Below are positions 1-10,382 of a stretch of DNA of 64,000 bases, piece after piece. How positions within the stretch are numbered: position 1 is the stretch's first letter; every line of letters begins with the position of its first letter. A model generated the notes under the pieces. It did not search any database. It worked only from the letters and a program-made list of their open reading frames with translations, and had not been told where the DNA came from. A program made the position numbers and the translations under genes. Origin of the DNA: Brevundimonas sp. (GTDB taxonomy: Bacteria; Pseudomonadota; Alphaproteobacteria; Caulobacterales; Caulobacteraceae). The stretch covers positions 62,001 to 126,000 of the forward strand of contig NZ_JAQSDK010000028.1 in NCBI RefSeq assembly GCF_029945885.1. Direction: 5' to 3'.

Positions 1-1
1 G

Positions 2-460
2 GGCCGGAAGGCCAAAATGTCCGTCGGGCTGGACCTGAGCCAGAGTATGCTCAACATCGCCCGCAGCAATGTCGCCCGCGCCGGGCTCGACAGGATCGAA
101 TTGCGACATGGCGACATCTTCGCTACCCGTCTGCCGAGACACAGCGCCGACCTCGTTCTGGTGCACCAGGTGCTGCACTATCTGGTCGACCCCGCCGCTG
201 CCGTGGTCGAGGCCGCCCGTCTGGTCGCCCCGGGCGGGCGTCTGCTGATCGTCGATTTCGCGCCGCACGAAATGGAAGAGCTGCGCGAGCAGCACCAGCA
301 CCGCCGCCTTGGCTTCACGGATGAGGAAATCGGCCACTGGCTGGCCGAGGCCGGACTGGTTTCGGCTCCCCCGGTCGCCCTACCCCCCGACACCGCCGGC
401 CTGACCGTGACCATCTGGTCCGCGGCGCGCCCGGCCGATACCTCACGGAGTCCGGACTAA
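2..460 (+). CDS. C-terminal part of a SAM-dependent methyltransferase (possibly ArsR-type regulator/methyltransferase fusion), 5' truncated by window edge
   Basis: Open frame from window start; 'GLDLSQSMLNIAR...LVLVHQVLHYLVDPAAAVVEAARLVAPGGRLLIVDF' is class I methyltransferase motif pattern; stop overlaps metF start (TAATG). The ArsR part is not visible. Confidence 0.75.
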   Translation, partial: GRKAKMSVGLDLSQSMLNIARSNVARAGLDRIELRHGDIFATRLPRHSADLVLVHQVLHYLVDPAAAVVEAARLVAPGGRLLIVDFAPHEMEELREQHQHRRLGFTDEEIGHWLAEAGLVSAPPVALPPDTAGLTVTIWSAARPADTSRSPD

Positions 461-1407
461 TGGCGACCCTGGCCGAAGCCCGCGCCCTGCTGCTGTCCCC
501 TCTGGGGCCGGTGGCCCGCGCCGGCCAGAACGACAATCCCGTGCGGGTCTCGTTCGAATTCTTCCCGCCCAAGTCCGACGAGGCCGAGGTCACCCTCTGG
601 CAGGCCGTCCGTCGGCTGGAGCCGCTGAACCCGGCCTTCGTCTCGGTCACCTACGGGGCCGGCGGCTCGACCCGCGAGCGAACCCATCGCACCGTCCAGC
701 GCATGATCGCCGAGACCAGCCTGCGCCCCGCCGCCCACCTGACCTGCGTCGAGGCCAGCCGGGCCGAGGTCGATGAGGTGATCGAGAGCTACAAGGCCAT
801 CGGCGTCGACCATATCGTCGCCCTGCGTGGCGATCCGCCCGGCGGTCACGAGAGCGCCGGCGGTATCGGCGGGGCCTATCAGCCGCGCGCCGACGGCTAT
901 GCCAATGCCACCGAACTGAGCCAGGCCATCAGTGCCGTCGGCGGCTTCGACATCACCGTCGGGGCCTATCCCGAGAAACACCCCGAAAGCCCGTCGATCG
1001 ACCACGATATCGATGTGCTCAAGGCCAAGATCGACGCCGGGGCGACCCGGGCCGTCAGCCAGTTCTTCTTCGACATCGACGCCTTCCTGCGCTTCCGCGA
1101 TCGCATCCGCGCCGCCGGAATCACCATTCCCCTGATCCCGGGCATCATGCCCGTATCCAATTTTGCGGCCCTGCAGCGGATGAGCGCCAGCTGCGGCACG
1201 GCCGTTCCCGCCTGGCTGGCCACCCATTTCGACGGCCTCGACGACGACCCCGAGACCCGCAAGCTGCTGGCCGCCTCGGTTGCCGCCGAGACCTGCGCCC
1301 GGCTGCAGGAAGAGGGCTTTGCCGACTTCCATTTCTACACCCTGAACCGCGCCGACCTCGTCTATGCGATCTGCCGGGTTCTGGGCGTGCGTGAGACTGC
1401 CAAATGA
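460..1407 (+). CDS. metF: methylenetetrahydrofolate reductase
   Basis: SFEFFPPKSDEAE, VTYGAGGSTRERT, VALRGDPP, AVSQFFFD motifs. Confidence 0.95.
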   Translation: MATLAEARALLLSPLGPVARAGQNDNPVRVSFEFFPPKSDEAEVTLWQAVRRLEPLNPAFVSVTYGAGGSTRERTHRTVQRMIAETSLRPAAHLTCVEASRAEVDEVIESYKAIGVDHIVALRGDPPGGHESAGGIGGAYQPRADGYANATELSQAISAVGGFDITVGAYPEKHPESPSIDHDIDVLKAKIDAGATRAVSQFFFDIDAFLRFRDRIRAAGITIPLIPGIMPVSNFAALQRMSASCGTAVPAWLATHFDGLDDDPETRKLLAASVAAETCARLQEEGFADFHFYTLNRADLVYAICRVLGVRETAK

Positions 1408-2471
1408 CCCGTGCCGACCGTATCGCCGCCCTGCATGCCGCCGCCAAGGCGCGCATCCTCGTCCTCGACGGGGCCTGGGGGGTGATGATCCAGCGCCAGG
1501 ACCTGTCCGAAGAGGATTTCCGCGGCGCGCGTTTCGCGGACCACATCGGCCAGATGAAGGGCAATAACGACATCCTGTGCCTGACCCGGCCCGACATCAT
1601 CGCCGGCCTGCACGACCAGTATTTCGCCGCCGGTGCCGACATCTCCGAGACCAACACCTTCAGCGCCACCGTCATCGCCCAGGACGACTACAAACTCGGG
1701 GCCGACGCCGTCTGGGACATCAATCTTGAGGGGGCGAAACTGGCTCGGGCCGCCGCCGATCGCTGGACAGCGAAGGAACCGCACAAGCCGCGCTTCGCCG
1801 CCGGCTCGATCGGCCCGCTGAACAAGATGCTGTCCATGTCGTCGGACGTGAACGACCCCGGTGCCCGGCTGGTGACCTTCGACCAGGTCTATGACGCCTA
1901 CAAACAGCAGGTCCGGGCCCTGAACGAGGGCGGCGTCGACCTGTATCTGATCGAAACCATCACCGACACGCTGAACTGCAAGGCGGCGATCAAGGCGATC
2001 ATGGACCTTGAGGACGAGGGCATGGAGGCCCTGCCGATCTGGATTTCGGGCACCATCACCGACCGCTCGGGCCGCACCCTGTCGGGCCAGACGGCCGAGG
2101 CCTTCTGGAACAGCGTGCGCCACGCCAAGCCTTTCGCCGTCGGCTTCAACTGTGCCCTCGGGGCCGACCTGATGCGGCCCTTCATCGCCGAACTGAGCCG
2201 CGTCGCCGACACCCTGGTCGCCGCCTATCCCAACGCCGGTCTGCCCAACGCCATGGGCCAGTATGACGAGGAACCGCACCAGACCGCCCATTTCATCGAG
2301 GAATGGGCGGCCTCGGGGCTGGTCAATATCGTCGGCGGCTGCTGCGGCACCACGCCCGACCACATCCGCCACACGGCCGAGGCGGTGGCGAAACTGCCGA
2401 CGCGGGTGATCCCGGAACGTCCCGTGGCCATGCGCCTGTCCGGCCTCGAACCTTTTGAATTGGTAGCCTAG
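1404..2471 (+). CDS. metH: methionine synthase, homocysteine S-methyltransferase module (split MetH N-terminal part)
   Basis: [37 protein letters not shown] zinc-binding motifs. Confidence 0.92.
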   Translation: MTRADRIAALHAAAKARILVLDGAWGVMIQRQDLSEEDFRGARFADHIGQMKGNNDILCLTRPDIIAGLHDQYFAAGADISETNTFSATVIAQDDYKLGADAVWDINLEGAKLARAAADRWTAKEPHKPRFAAGSIGPLNKMLSMSSDVNDPGARLVTFDQVYDAYKQQVRALNEGGVDLYLIETITDTLNCKAAIKAIMDLEDEGMEALPIWISGTITDRSGRTLSGQTAEAFWNSVRHAKPFAVGFNCALGADLMRPFIAELSRVADTLVAAYPNAGLPNAMGQYDEEPHQTAHFIEEWAASGLVNIVGGCCGTTPDHIRHTAEAVAKLPTRVIPERPVAMRLSGLEPFELVA

Positions 2472-5116
2472 TGCGTCCCACCTTCATCAACGTCGGCGAG
2501 CGGACCAACGTCACCGGCTCGGCCAAATTCAAGAAGCTGATCATCGACGGCGACTATCCGGCTGCCCTGTCGGTCGCGCGCCAACAGGTCGAGGCCGGGG
2601 CCCAGATCATCGACATCAACATGGACGAGGGCCTGCTGGATTCGCAGCAGGCCATGGTCACCTTCCTCAACCTGATCGCGGCCGAGCCGGACATCGCCCG
2701 GGTGCCGGTGATGATCGACAGCTCCAAATGGGAGGTGATCGAGGCCGGGCTGAAATGCGTCCAGGGCAAGCCGATCGTCAATTCGATCTCGATGAAGGCG
2801 GGCGAGGCCGAGTTCCGGCAGCAGGCGGTCAAATGCCTGCGCTACGGTGCCGCCGTGGTGGTCATGGCCTTTGACGAACAGGGCCAGGCCGACACCGCCG
2901 CGCGCAAGATCGAGATCTGCACCCGCGCCTACAACATCCTGGTGGACGAAGTTGGTTTCCCGCCCGAGGACATCATCTTCGATCCCAACATCTTCGCCGT
3001 GGCGACGGGGATCGAGGAACACGACAACTATGCCGTCGACTTCATCGAAGCCACGCGGGTCATCAAGGCCACCCTGCCCCATGCCAAGGTGTCCGGCGGG
3101 GTGTCGAACGTCTCATTCAGCTTCCGCGGCAATGAGCCGGTGCGCCGGGCGATCCACTCGGTCTTCCTGTACCACGCCATCCAGGCGGGCATGGACATGG
3201 GCATCGTCAACGCCGGCGACCTGCCGGTCTATACGGACATCGACCCGATGCTGCGCGAGGCCGTCGAGGACGTGATCCTGAACCGGCCGCAGCGGACCAA
3301 TGTGTCCAACACCGAACGCCTCGTCGACATCGCCCCCAACTACAAGGGCGACAAGGGGGTGGCCCGGGTCGTCGATCTGAAATGGCGCGAGGGCCCGGTC
3401 GGCAAGCGCATCGAACACGCCCTGGTCAACGGCATCACCGACTGGATCGTCGAGGACACCGAAGAGGCCCGACTGTCGGTCGAACGCCCGCTGCACGTGA
3501 TCGAGGGCCCGCTGATGGACGGGATGAACGTGGTCGGCGACCTGTTCGGCGCAGGGAAAATGTTCCTGCCCCAGGTGGTCAAGTCCGCGCGGGTGATGAA
3601 ACAGGCGGTCGCCCACCTCGAGCCCTTCATGGAGGCCGAGAAGGCCGGCAAACCCCGCGAACAGGCGGGCCGGATTCTGATGGCCACGGTCAAGGGGGAC
3701 GTCCATGACATCGGCAAGAACATCGTCGGCGTCGTGCTGCAGTGTAACAATTACGAGGTCATCGACCTGGGCGTCATGGTCCCGGCCGACCGGATCCTGG
3801 ACGCGGCGATCGAGCACAAGGTCGACATCGTCGGCCTGTCCGGCCTGATCACCCCCTCGCTGGACGAAATGGTCTTCGTGGCCCGGGAGATGGAGCGGCG
3901 CGGCTTCACCATTCCGCTGCTGATCGGCGGGGCCACCACCAGCCGCACCCACACGGCGGTCAAGGTGGAGCCGGGTTACAAGGCCGGGTCGACCACCTAT
4001 GTCGTTGACGCCAGCCGTGCCGTCGGCGTGGTCGCCGGCCTGCTGTCCAAGACCGAACGGGCCAAGAACGAGGCCATTACCCGCGAGGAATACGTCCGCA
4101 TCCGCGAACAGTATGCCCGGGGGCAGGAGGTCAAGGCCCGCGCCACCCTGGCCGCCGCCCGCGCCAACCGCTTCCGGCCCGATCCGGCCACGCCCCTGCC
4201 CGGCGCGCCGTCCTTCCTCGGCGTGCGCGCCTTCGACGCCTGGGACCTGCAGGACCTGGCCGACCACATCGACTGGACCCCCTTCTTCGCCAGCTGGGAG
4301 CTGATCGGTCGCTATCCGATGATCCTCGAGGACGAGATCGTCGGCACGGCGGCCCAGGACCTGTTCCGCGATGCCCAGGCGATGCTGAAGCGGATCATCG
4401 ACGAGAAATGGTTCACGGCGAAGGGCGTGGTCGGCTTCTGGCCCGCCAATGCGGTCGGCGACGACATCGCTGTCTATGCCGACGAGAGCCGGACCGACGA
4501 GATCGCCCGCTTCCACACCCTGCGCCAGCAGATCAAGAAGTCGAACGGCAAGCCCAACCTGGCCATGTCGGACTTCGTCGCCGAACAGGGTCAGGACTAT
4601 ATCGGGACCTTCGCCGTCACCGCCGGTCACGGCGAGCTGGAGGTGGCCAAACGGTTCAAGGACGCGGGCGACGACTATTCGTCGATCCTGGCGACCTCAC
4701 TGGCCGACCGGCTGGCCGAGGCCTTTGCCGAGGCCCTGCATCGCAAGGTCCGCACCGAACTGTGGGGCCATGCGGCCGATGAGGCGCTGAGTGTCGACGA
4801 CCTGATTGCCGAGAAATATCAGGGTATTCGCCCGGCACCCGGCTATCCGGCCCAGCCCGATCACACCGAGAAGGCCACCCTGTTCCGCCTGCTGCAGGCT
4901 GAACAGAACGCCGGCATGGCCCTGACCGAGAGCTTCGCCATGACGCCGCCGGCCTCGGTCTCGGGCCTGTATTTCGGCCATGCCGGCAGCCACTATTTCG
5001 GCGTCGGCAAGATCGATCGCGACCAGGTCGAGGACTATGCCCGGCGCAAGGGCTGGGATGTGGCCACCGCCGAACGCTGGCTGGCCCCGATCCTCAACTA
5101 CGACCCGGCAGGGTGA
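2471..5116 (+). CDS. metH: methionine synthase, pterin-binding / cobalamin-binding / activation modules (split MetH C-terminal part)
   Basis: [13 protein letters not shown] (pterin-binding), [10 protein letters not shown] (DxHxxG B12 motif), C-terminal activation domain; GTG start overlapping upstream stop (TAGTG). Confidence 0.95.
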   Translation: MRPTFINVGERTNVTGSAKFKKLIIDGDYPAALSVARQQVEAGAQIIDINMDEGLLDSQQAMVTFLNLIAAEPDIARVPVMIDSSKWEVIEAGLKCVQGKPIVNSISMKAGEAEFRQQAVKCLRYGAAVVVMAFDEQGQADTAARKIEICTRAYNILVDEVGFPPEDIIFDPNIFAVATGIEEHDNYAVDFIEATRVIKATLPHAKVSGGVSNVSFSFRGNEPVRRAIHSVFLYHAIQAGMDMGIVNAGDLPVYTDIDPMLREAVEDVILNRPQRTNVSNTERLVDIAPNYKGDKGVARVVDLKWREGPVGKRIEHALVNGITDWIVEDTEEARLSVERPLHVIEGPLMDGMNVVGDLFGAGKMFLPQVVKSARVMKQAVAHLEPFMEAEKAGKPREQAGRILMATVKGDVHDIGKNIVGVVLQCNNYEVIDLGVMVPADRILDAAIEHKVDIVGLSGLITPSLDEMVFVAREMERRGFTIPLLIGGATTSRTHTAVKVEPGYKAGSTTYVVDASRAVGVVAGLLSKTERAKNEAITREEYVRIREQYARGQEVKARATLAAARANRFRPDPATPLPGAPSFLGVRAFDAWDLQDLADHIDWTPFFASWELIGRYPMILEDEIVGTAAQDLFRDAQAMLKRIIDEKWFTAKGVVGFWPANAVGDDIAVYADESRTDEIARFHTLRQQIKKSNGKPNLAMSDFVAEQGQDYIGTFAVTAGHGELEVAKRFKDAGDDYSSILATSLADRLAEAFAEALHRKVRTELWGHAADEALSVDDLIAEKYQGIRPAPGYPAQPDHTEKATLFRLLQAEQNAGMALTESFAMTPPASVSGLYFGHAGSHYFGVGKIDRDQVEDYARRKGWDVATAERWLAPILNYDPAG

Positions 5117-5160
5117 GGTTCGAAAAACACAGGGTTGTGAACCGAGTTGTGTTTCGCCCT

Positions 5161-5176
5161 TAGGTTGGCCAACCTA
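5161..5176. promoter_or_regulatory. 16-bp perfect palindrome TAGGTTGGCCAACCTA upstream of small secreted protein gene
   Basis: Exact self-reverse-complement, about 40 nt upstream of the ATG at 5218. Confidence 0.45.
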
Positions 5177-5217
5177 CCCTCACCCACCATCACAGGTGGT
5201 CGAACCAGGAGGGTCTC

Positions 5218-5475
5218 ATGTTAGTGAAAGCCGCCAAATTGCTCGCTCTGGGCATCGCCATCGCGTCCCCGATGCTTGCCGGTCCCGCAAGCGCCACCGA
5301 CTTTATGCGAGAACGCGAATACTATTCCGACGCGACCTTCACGGTCCAGGTCGGCTACTGGATCAATACATGCCAGCGGCAGTTCCGCGGCTGGGGCACG
5401 GTTACGCCCTACTATATCGAGATCAGCAATGAACGATGCGAAGGCAACTGGCCGCCGGTCGGCTGGAATCCCTGA
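5218..5475 (+). CDS. small secreted protein, DUF6289-like
   Basis: Signal peptide (LLALGIAIASPMLAGPASA), 'REYYSD...VG..INTC...FRGWGTVTPYY'; RBS AGGAGG upstream of ATG. Confidence 0.7.
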   Translation: MLVKAAKLLALGIAIASPMLAGPASATDFMREREYYSDATFTVQVGYWINTCQRQFRGWGTVTPYYIEISNERCEGNWPPVGWNP

Positions 5476-5500
5476 CAGCTTTCGTTCTTTACCTGAGACA

Positions 5501-5531
5501 GGGGCACAGCAGATGATCTCTGCTGTGCCTC
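5501..5531 (+). terminator. terminator-like stem-loop after the 5218-5475 gene
   Basis: GGCACAGCAGA-tgatc-TCTGCTGTGCC, 11 bp perfect stem; U-tract is poor. Confidence 0.45.
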
Positions 5532-5584
5532 ATTCAATTCGACTAACCGATTGTCTGCTGGATTGATCCGATAGCCCCCTCGCC

Positions 5585-6124
5585 TCAGGCGGCCGGGTCT
5601 TCCAGACCCACGTCTTCAGGGGTCGCCGGGGCGGTGGTGACGTTTTCCCGAATCCGGCGCGCGGCATGTTCACACCGGCCCGGCAGGCCGAAGAACAGGC
5701 CGAAGGCCTGGCTGCGGACGGCCTCGTCCTGGGCCATCAGCGGGGCCCAGCGCGCCGTGGCCTCGGCGGCGGCCTCACGGGCGGCGGCCCGGGTCGCAGC
5801 CGTCTGACGCGGTTCGGCGGTTCTCAGCGCGGCGCGGAAATCGGCCGCCTCCAGCCTGCCAAGCCGAATGATGTCGAGATCCAGCGGATCCCCGTTGGTC
5901 AGGCTCTCGCCGATGGCGACATGGCCGCTGACCAGGGCATCGCACCAGGCCACCAGGGGATAGTCGGCCGTCGGCGCGCCCCGCGGCATCGGATTGGCAT
6001 AGGCCACAGCCTCGCGGTAACGCACCGCATCCGCAGCCTCGGCGGCCGGCGCGGTCATGATCGGTCCGTCCTGGGGCAGGCCGTGAAGGGCAGCGGCGGC
6101 GGCGATGACGGCAAGAATACTCAT
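5585..6124 (-). CDS. hypothetical protein with N-terminal signal-like segment
   Basis: Open frame, coding-like composition, no recognised family. Confidence 0.6.
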   Translation of the reverse strand: MSILAVIAAAAALHGLPQDGPIMTAPAAEAADAVRYREAVAYANPMPRGAPTADYPLVAWCDALVSGHVAIGESLTNGDPLDLDIIRLGRLEAADFRAALRTAEPRQTAATRAAAREAAAEATARWAPLMAQDEAVRSQAFGLFFGLPGRCEHAARRIRENVTTAPATPEDVGLEDPAA

Positions 6125-6240
6125 GGATCAACCTTCAAAAACGGCGGCCACCCGGTGGCGGCCCGTCTAAACGCACCAAAGCTCTGATCGGTGCCCATGG
6201 CTTTTTCGGGACGTCGAAAACACCCGGCATAGCCACCACA

Positions 6241-6275
6241 CAAGAAAAAGGGCGGCGGGGTTTCCCCCGCCGCCC
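6241..6275 (-). terminator. intrinsic terminator of TonB-dependent receptor gene
   Basis: On minus strand GGGCGGCGGGG-aaa-type 11-bp stem followed by CTTTTTCTTG. Confidence 0.85.
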
Positions 6276-6300
6276 CCAGTCTTGAGCTCCAGGTCGAGAC

Positions 6301-9285
6301 CTAGAAGCGCATCCGTGCGTTCAGGGAGAACGTACGACCCAGGACACGATAGACCTGCGGGTCGGTGTTACCCTGCGAGAAGATGCCGTTCAGCGTCTGC
6401 GGTGCTTTTTCGTCAAGCACGTTGCCGATGAAGGCCGACAGGGCGACGTTATCGGTCACGTTCCAACGAGCGGACATGTCGATGTACGACGCTTCCGGCT
6501 GGTAAGGCGTGATCGTGAAGCCGAAGCCCGGATCATCAGCCAGCTCGGGCAGGTAGCTCCAGCGCGTCATGAACGTCCAGTCATCGATATCGTAGAAGGC
6601 GGACAGGACGTTCTTGAAGTCGAACGTCGCGCCACCGATACCGGCGCTGGTGGTGCCCACGAACTCGGAACCATTGAAGGTGAACGAGTCGACGAAGCTG
6701 GCCAGTTCGTTGATGCGCAGACGACCAACCAGGCCGACGTCAGCCAGATCGATCGAGTATTCCACGGCCAGGTCGACACCGTTGGTGGCGAACTCACCCT
6801 GGTTGCCACGCGAGGTGTTCACGTAGTCGATCTGACCATCGTTCGTGTCGCGGACGACGCGGGCGCAGGACGAGGCGACAGCGTTATCGTAGCAATCGTT
6901 GATGAAGTACTGGGCACCAAACGACGCGATAACGTCGGTGATTTTGATGTCGTAGTAATCCACCGTTGCGCTCAGACGACCAACCGGCAGGAAGTCAGGC
7001 TGGAACACGAACCCGACCGTAAAGGTCTGGGCGGTTTCGGGCTCCAGGTTCGGGTTACCGAACGAGAAGGCCTCAACCTGGGAGTTGGCAGCCGTGAAGC
7101 CGGCCCAGGTAGCGGGAGCCAGAGCACCGCCGGTTTGAGCCGAGCAGAAGGCCGCATCAGCGCCAGTGGCACCAACGCAGGGGTCGATGTAGGACGGGAA
7201 GCCCTGGTCACCGTTCTGGAACAGTTCGAACACCGACGGAGCACGGGTGGCTTCGTTATAGACGGCGCGGAAACGGAGCGACGGGATCGGAGCGAACTCC
7301 AGACCGACCTTGCTGGTCCAGACGCTGCCGATCGAGGAGTAGTCCGAATAACGCAGGCCCAGCTCGAGGCCCAGGTAGCTGGCGTAGGTCATGTCGGCGA
7401 GCAGCGGCACCGAGATTTCGGTGTACAGCTCTTGAACGTTGACCGCACCGGCTTGGTCCTGAGTGGCGTTGAAGCCGAAGATGTTGCCGGTACGCTGCTC
7501 GTTGTCGACGCGGAACTCAGCGTCGGTTTCACGATATTCGAAGCCGAACACCGAAGCGACCGGGCCCGCGGGAAGCGAGAACAGGTTGCCGCGGGTATAA
7601 CCGGCGATCCGCGTTTCCTCGACCTGGGTGGTCGAGAAGGTGTTGACGCGCACGAAGTCGGTCATGGCGTCGGTCATGGTGCCGGCACCGAACAGGTCGA
7701 GCGCAACGCAACCCGGCAGGGCGTTGACACCGAGCGACAGGCCGCTGGTAGCGTCCTGGCAACCGGCGAGGCCTTGAGCCAGAGCAGTCGCGTTGACCGA
7801 GTTGGAACCACGGCTGTCGAACTTGTTCGAGCCGTAGGAAGCGGTCAGGCTCCAATCCCAGGCCGGCGAGAACTCACCTTCCAGGGTCGTCAGCAGGTAG
7901 AACGAGTTGTTTTCGTCATACGAGTTACGCGTGCCGACTTCGTTCATACGACGGTTCAGCGTGAACGAACCAAGCGGGTTCGGACGCGAAGCCAGGGCAG
8001 CCGCCAGATCCGGGTGGCTGGCGCTGATCAGGGCCTGCATGGCCGGCGTCATCGACACGGTCAGGCCGGTCGCGGGCGTCGGGGCCAGCTGAACTTCCGA
8101 CGAGCTGTTGACGTAGTTCAGGTGAACCTTGGCCCGCAGGGTGTCGGAGAAGTCGTAGGTGCCGATGGTGGTGAAGTTAACGCGCTCGGCCGGGATGATC
8201 AGATAGTTGTCCGGCGCATAGTTGTAGCGCGAGGAACCAGCGGCACGATCCGGAACGCCGCAGGAGTTGCTTGCACCGTTGCGGGGCTCGAGGTTACCGG
8301 CTTCGTCGAACGACAGGTTACGCTCGCCGGCACCGTAAGCGATGTTCGCCGTAGCCGGGTTACAGTCGTGGTCGTAGGAGGCGAACTGGCCGGCGGTCAG
8401 CGGATTGGCGATCAGCGCGGCGGCGTTGAACGGGTTGGCACCCGAGTTGGCAATCCAGCCCCAGGACGGCGTAGCCGAACCACCGGAGAACAGGACGCCG
8501 CCACCGGCAGTGCGGGCGGCCTGGGCTTCAGCAGCCGTGTCGCAGACATAGGCTTCTTCGAAGTCAGGGCGGTCCGAGCAGAGAGCGCCCGAAGTGCGCG
8601 AGAAGTCGAACTCGCTCTGGCTGACCGAACCACGGTTATAATAGGCACCGTAGGCCGTCATGTTGCCACGGCCGTTGGCGAAATTACCGCCGAAGATGCC
8701 GTTGATTTCGATTTCCGGCGCGTTGCCTTCCCACGAAGAACCGTAGGTCACCGACATTTCGGCACCTTCGTAGTTGTCCTTCAGGATGAAGTTGACCACG
8801 CCCGAGATAGCGTCCGAACCGTAAACGGCCGATGCGCCGCCGGTGACGACTTCAACGCGTTGAACCAGCGAGGCCGGGATGGTGTTCAGGTCGACCGTAC
8901 CCGTGGTCGAGGACCCGGGGATGCGCTCGCCGTTGACCAGCACGAGGTTACGGTTGGCACCGAGGCCACGCAGGTCGATGGTTGCAAACGCTTCACCGCC
9001 CGAGTTGTTGGACGTGCGCATGTTGCCCGGAACGACCTGGGGCAGTTCGTTGAGAAGCGACTCGACCGTAAGGGTCTGGGTCAGCTCGAGCTGCTCCTGA
9101 CCAACGGTGGTGACCGGGCTGATCGCCGTGAAGTCCTGACGGACGATGCGCGAACCGGTGACAACGACTTCGTCAACCTGAGTGGCGGCCGGCTGCGTCT
9201 GCGCCATAACGGGCGCGGCGAAGGCGACAAGACCGCCGATGATAGTGGTAGCCAGCAATTGCTGGCGGATGGTGTGGGCTTTCAA
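6301..9285 (-). CDS. TonB-dependent receptor
   Basis: Signal peptide, plug domain (VDEVVVTGSRI...IDLRGLGANRNLVLVNGERI...VEVVTGGASAVYGSDAISGVVNFIL), C-terminal ...LNARMRF. Start re-assigned to TTG at 9285 preceded by AGGAGGAAC. Confidence 0.93.
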   Translation of the reverse strand: MKAHTIRQQLLATTIIGGLVAFAAPVMAQTQPAATQVDEVVVTGSRIVRQDFTAISPVTTVGQEQLELTQTLTVESLLNELPQVVPGNMRTSNNSGGEAFATIDLRGLGANRNLVLVNGERIPGSSTTGTVDLNTIPASLVQRVEVVTGGASAVYGSDAISGVVNFILKDNYEGAEMSVTYGSSWEGNAPEIEINGIFGGNFANGRGNMTAYGAYYNRGSVSQSEFDFSRTSGALCSDRPDFEEAYVCDTAAEAQAARTAGGGVLFSGGSATPSWGWIANSGANPFNAAALIANPLTAGQFASYDHDCNPATANIAYGAGERNLSFDEAGNLEPRNGASNSCGVPDRAAGSSRYNYAPDNYLIIPAERVNFTTIGTYDFSDTLRAKVHLNYVNSSSEVQLAPTPATGLTVSMTPAMQALISASHPDLAAALASRPNPLGSFTLNRRMNEVGTRNSYDENNSFYLLTTLEGEFSPAWDWSLTASYGSNKFDSRGSNSVNATALAQGLAGCQDATSGLSLGVNALPGCVALDLFGAGTMTDAMTDFVRVNTFSTTQVEETRIAGYTRGNLFSLPAGPVASVFGFEYRETDAEFRVDNEQRTGNIFGFNATQDQAGAVNVQELYTEISVPLLADMTYASYLGLELGLRYSDYSSIGSVWTSKVGLEFAPIPSLRFRAVYNEATRAPSVFELFQNGDQGFPSYIDPCVGATGADAAFCSAQTGGALAPATWAGFTAANSQVEAFSFGNPNLEPETAQTFTVGFVFQPDFLPVGRLSATVDYYDIKITDVIASFGAQYFINDCYDNAVASSCARVVRDTNDGQIDYVNTSRGNQGEFATNGVDLAVEYSIDLADVGLVGRLRINELASFVDSFTFNGSEFVGTTSAGIGGATFDFKNVLSAFYDIDDWTFMTRWSYLPELADDPGFGFTITPYQPEASYIDMSARWNVTDNVALSAFIGNVLDEKAPQTLNGIFSQGNTDPQVYRVLGRTFSLNARMRF

Positions 9286-9568
9286 AGCTTGTTCCTCCTG
9301 GGTTCGACATCGGGACCGGATGGGCCACAGAGCCGAAATGACGGACATGATAGTCAAATCACTGCGGCGAAGAATCCACCTCAGTTATCTTCAAACTATC
9401 CGCTTCGCCCCCATTTAGGCCACTCCAATTACACATACGTAACAAACTTGCCCCGGGACTGTCGTATTCCGGCCACGTTCGCCTAGAGGGCGATCACTGG
9501 TGAGCATGATCGTGTTCATGCATAAGGAAGGGGCGCATCAGCCTGCGCGTCATAGAGCGTTTCAAGCC

Positions 9569-10126
9569 ATGATCCGATCGCGTTTCACCGCCCTGGCCGC
9601 CCTGGCCGCCCTGGCCCTGTCCGCCACGGCTGTAACCGCCGCCCAGCCTGCCCAGACCCCCGGCGGGGCACCGGCCATGGAACGGGCGGATTTGCTGGCC
9701 AGACTGGTCGCGTGCCGCTCGACCGGCGACGCAACGGCGCGGCTCGCCTGCTATGATACGGCCGTCGCCGCGGTGGATGCCGCCGAGCGCCAGGGCGACC
9801 TCGTGGTGGTCGATCGCAACCAGATCAGCACCGCGCGCCGGGAAAATTTCGGCTTCAGCCTGCCGTCCATGCCGAACCTTTTCGAGCGCGGCAGCGGCCC
9901 GGAAGCGGTCGAGGCCATCGAATCAACCCTGGCCAGCGCCACCGAGAACTGGGAAGGCCGCTGGACCTTTACCCTGGCCGACGGCAGCGTCTGGCAGCAG
10001 ATCGACACCGCCCATGTCAGCTTCCGCAACCGGGGCAATCCGCCGGTGACGGTGCGCAGCGCGGCCCTGGGCAGTTTCCTTCTGGTCGTCGGGGACAGCC
10101 GCGCGGTGCGGGTTCGCCGGCAATAG
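9569..10126 (+). CDS. hypothetical secreted protein
   Basis: Signal peptide MIRSRFTALAALAALALSATAVTAAQP; ORF could start upstream at 9500. Confidence 0.65.
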   Translation: MIRSRFTALAALAALALSATAVTAAQPAQTPGGAPAMERADLLARLVACRSTGDATARLACYDTAVAAVDAAERQGDLVVVDRNQISTARRENFGFSLPSMPNLFERGSGPEAVEAIESTLASATENWEGRWTFTLADGSVWQQIDTAHVSFRNRGNPPVTVRSAALGSFLLVVGDSRAVRVRRQ

Positions 10127-10166
10127 TCACGCCCCCCCCTCGCCGTCCGGCGTCAGTGTCAGGGTG

Positions 10167-10313
10167 TCAACGCTGGATCATGACCCGGGTCGCATAGGGC
10201 ACCGGCTCGGGCGTGCACGACGCCATGACCAGCTGCACCGCCATGAGACACAACAGGGCGACAGCGACTGGCTGGAGCCGATTTGAGACAGCCAAAGCGA
10301 TGGAAACAGCCAT
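10167..10313 (-). CDS. putative 48-aa lipoprotein (microprotein)
   Basis: Manual translation MAVSIALAVSNRLQPVAVALLCLMAVQLVMASCTPEPVPYATRVMIQR*, lipobox-like VMASC; below the ORF-track size cutoff. Confidence 0.4.
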   Translation of the reverse strand: MAVSIALAVSNRLQPVAVALLCLMAVQLVMASCTPEPVPYATRVMIQR

Positions 10314-10382
10314 TACGCGCACTCCGCAGAAGGTTTACGAAGTCCTAACGCAAGCCCTGGGCCGGGCCCCGGGACGCGCGGC

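Noticed and set aside
3113-4630. 505-aa minus-strand ORF inside metH
   Set aside because: Antisense frame with biased Gly/Asp/His composition; metH motifs are intact on the plus strand.
7135-9486. 783-aa plus-strand ORF opposite the TonB-dependent receptor
   Set aside because: Shadow ORF; the receptor frame has clear plug/barrel motifs, signal peptide and terminator.
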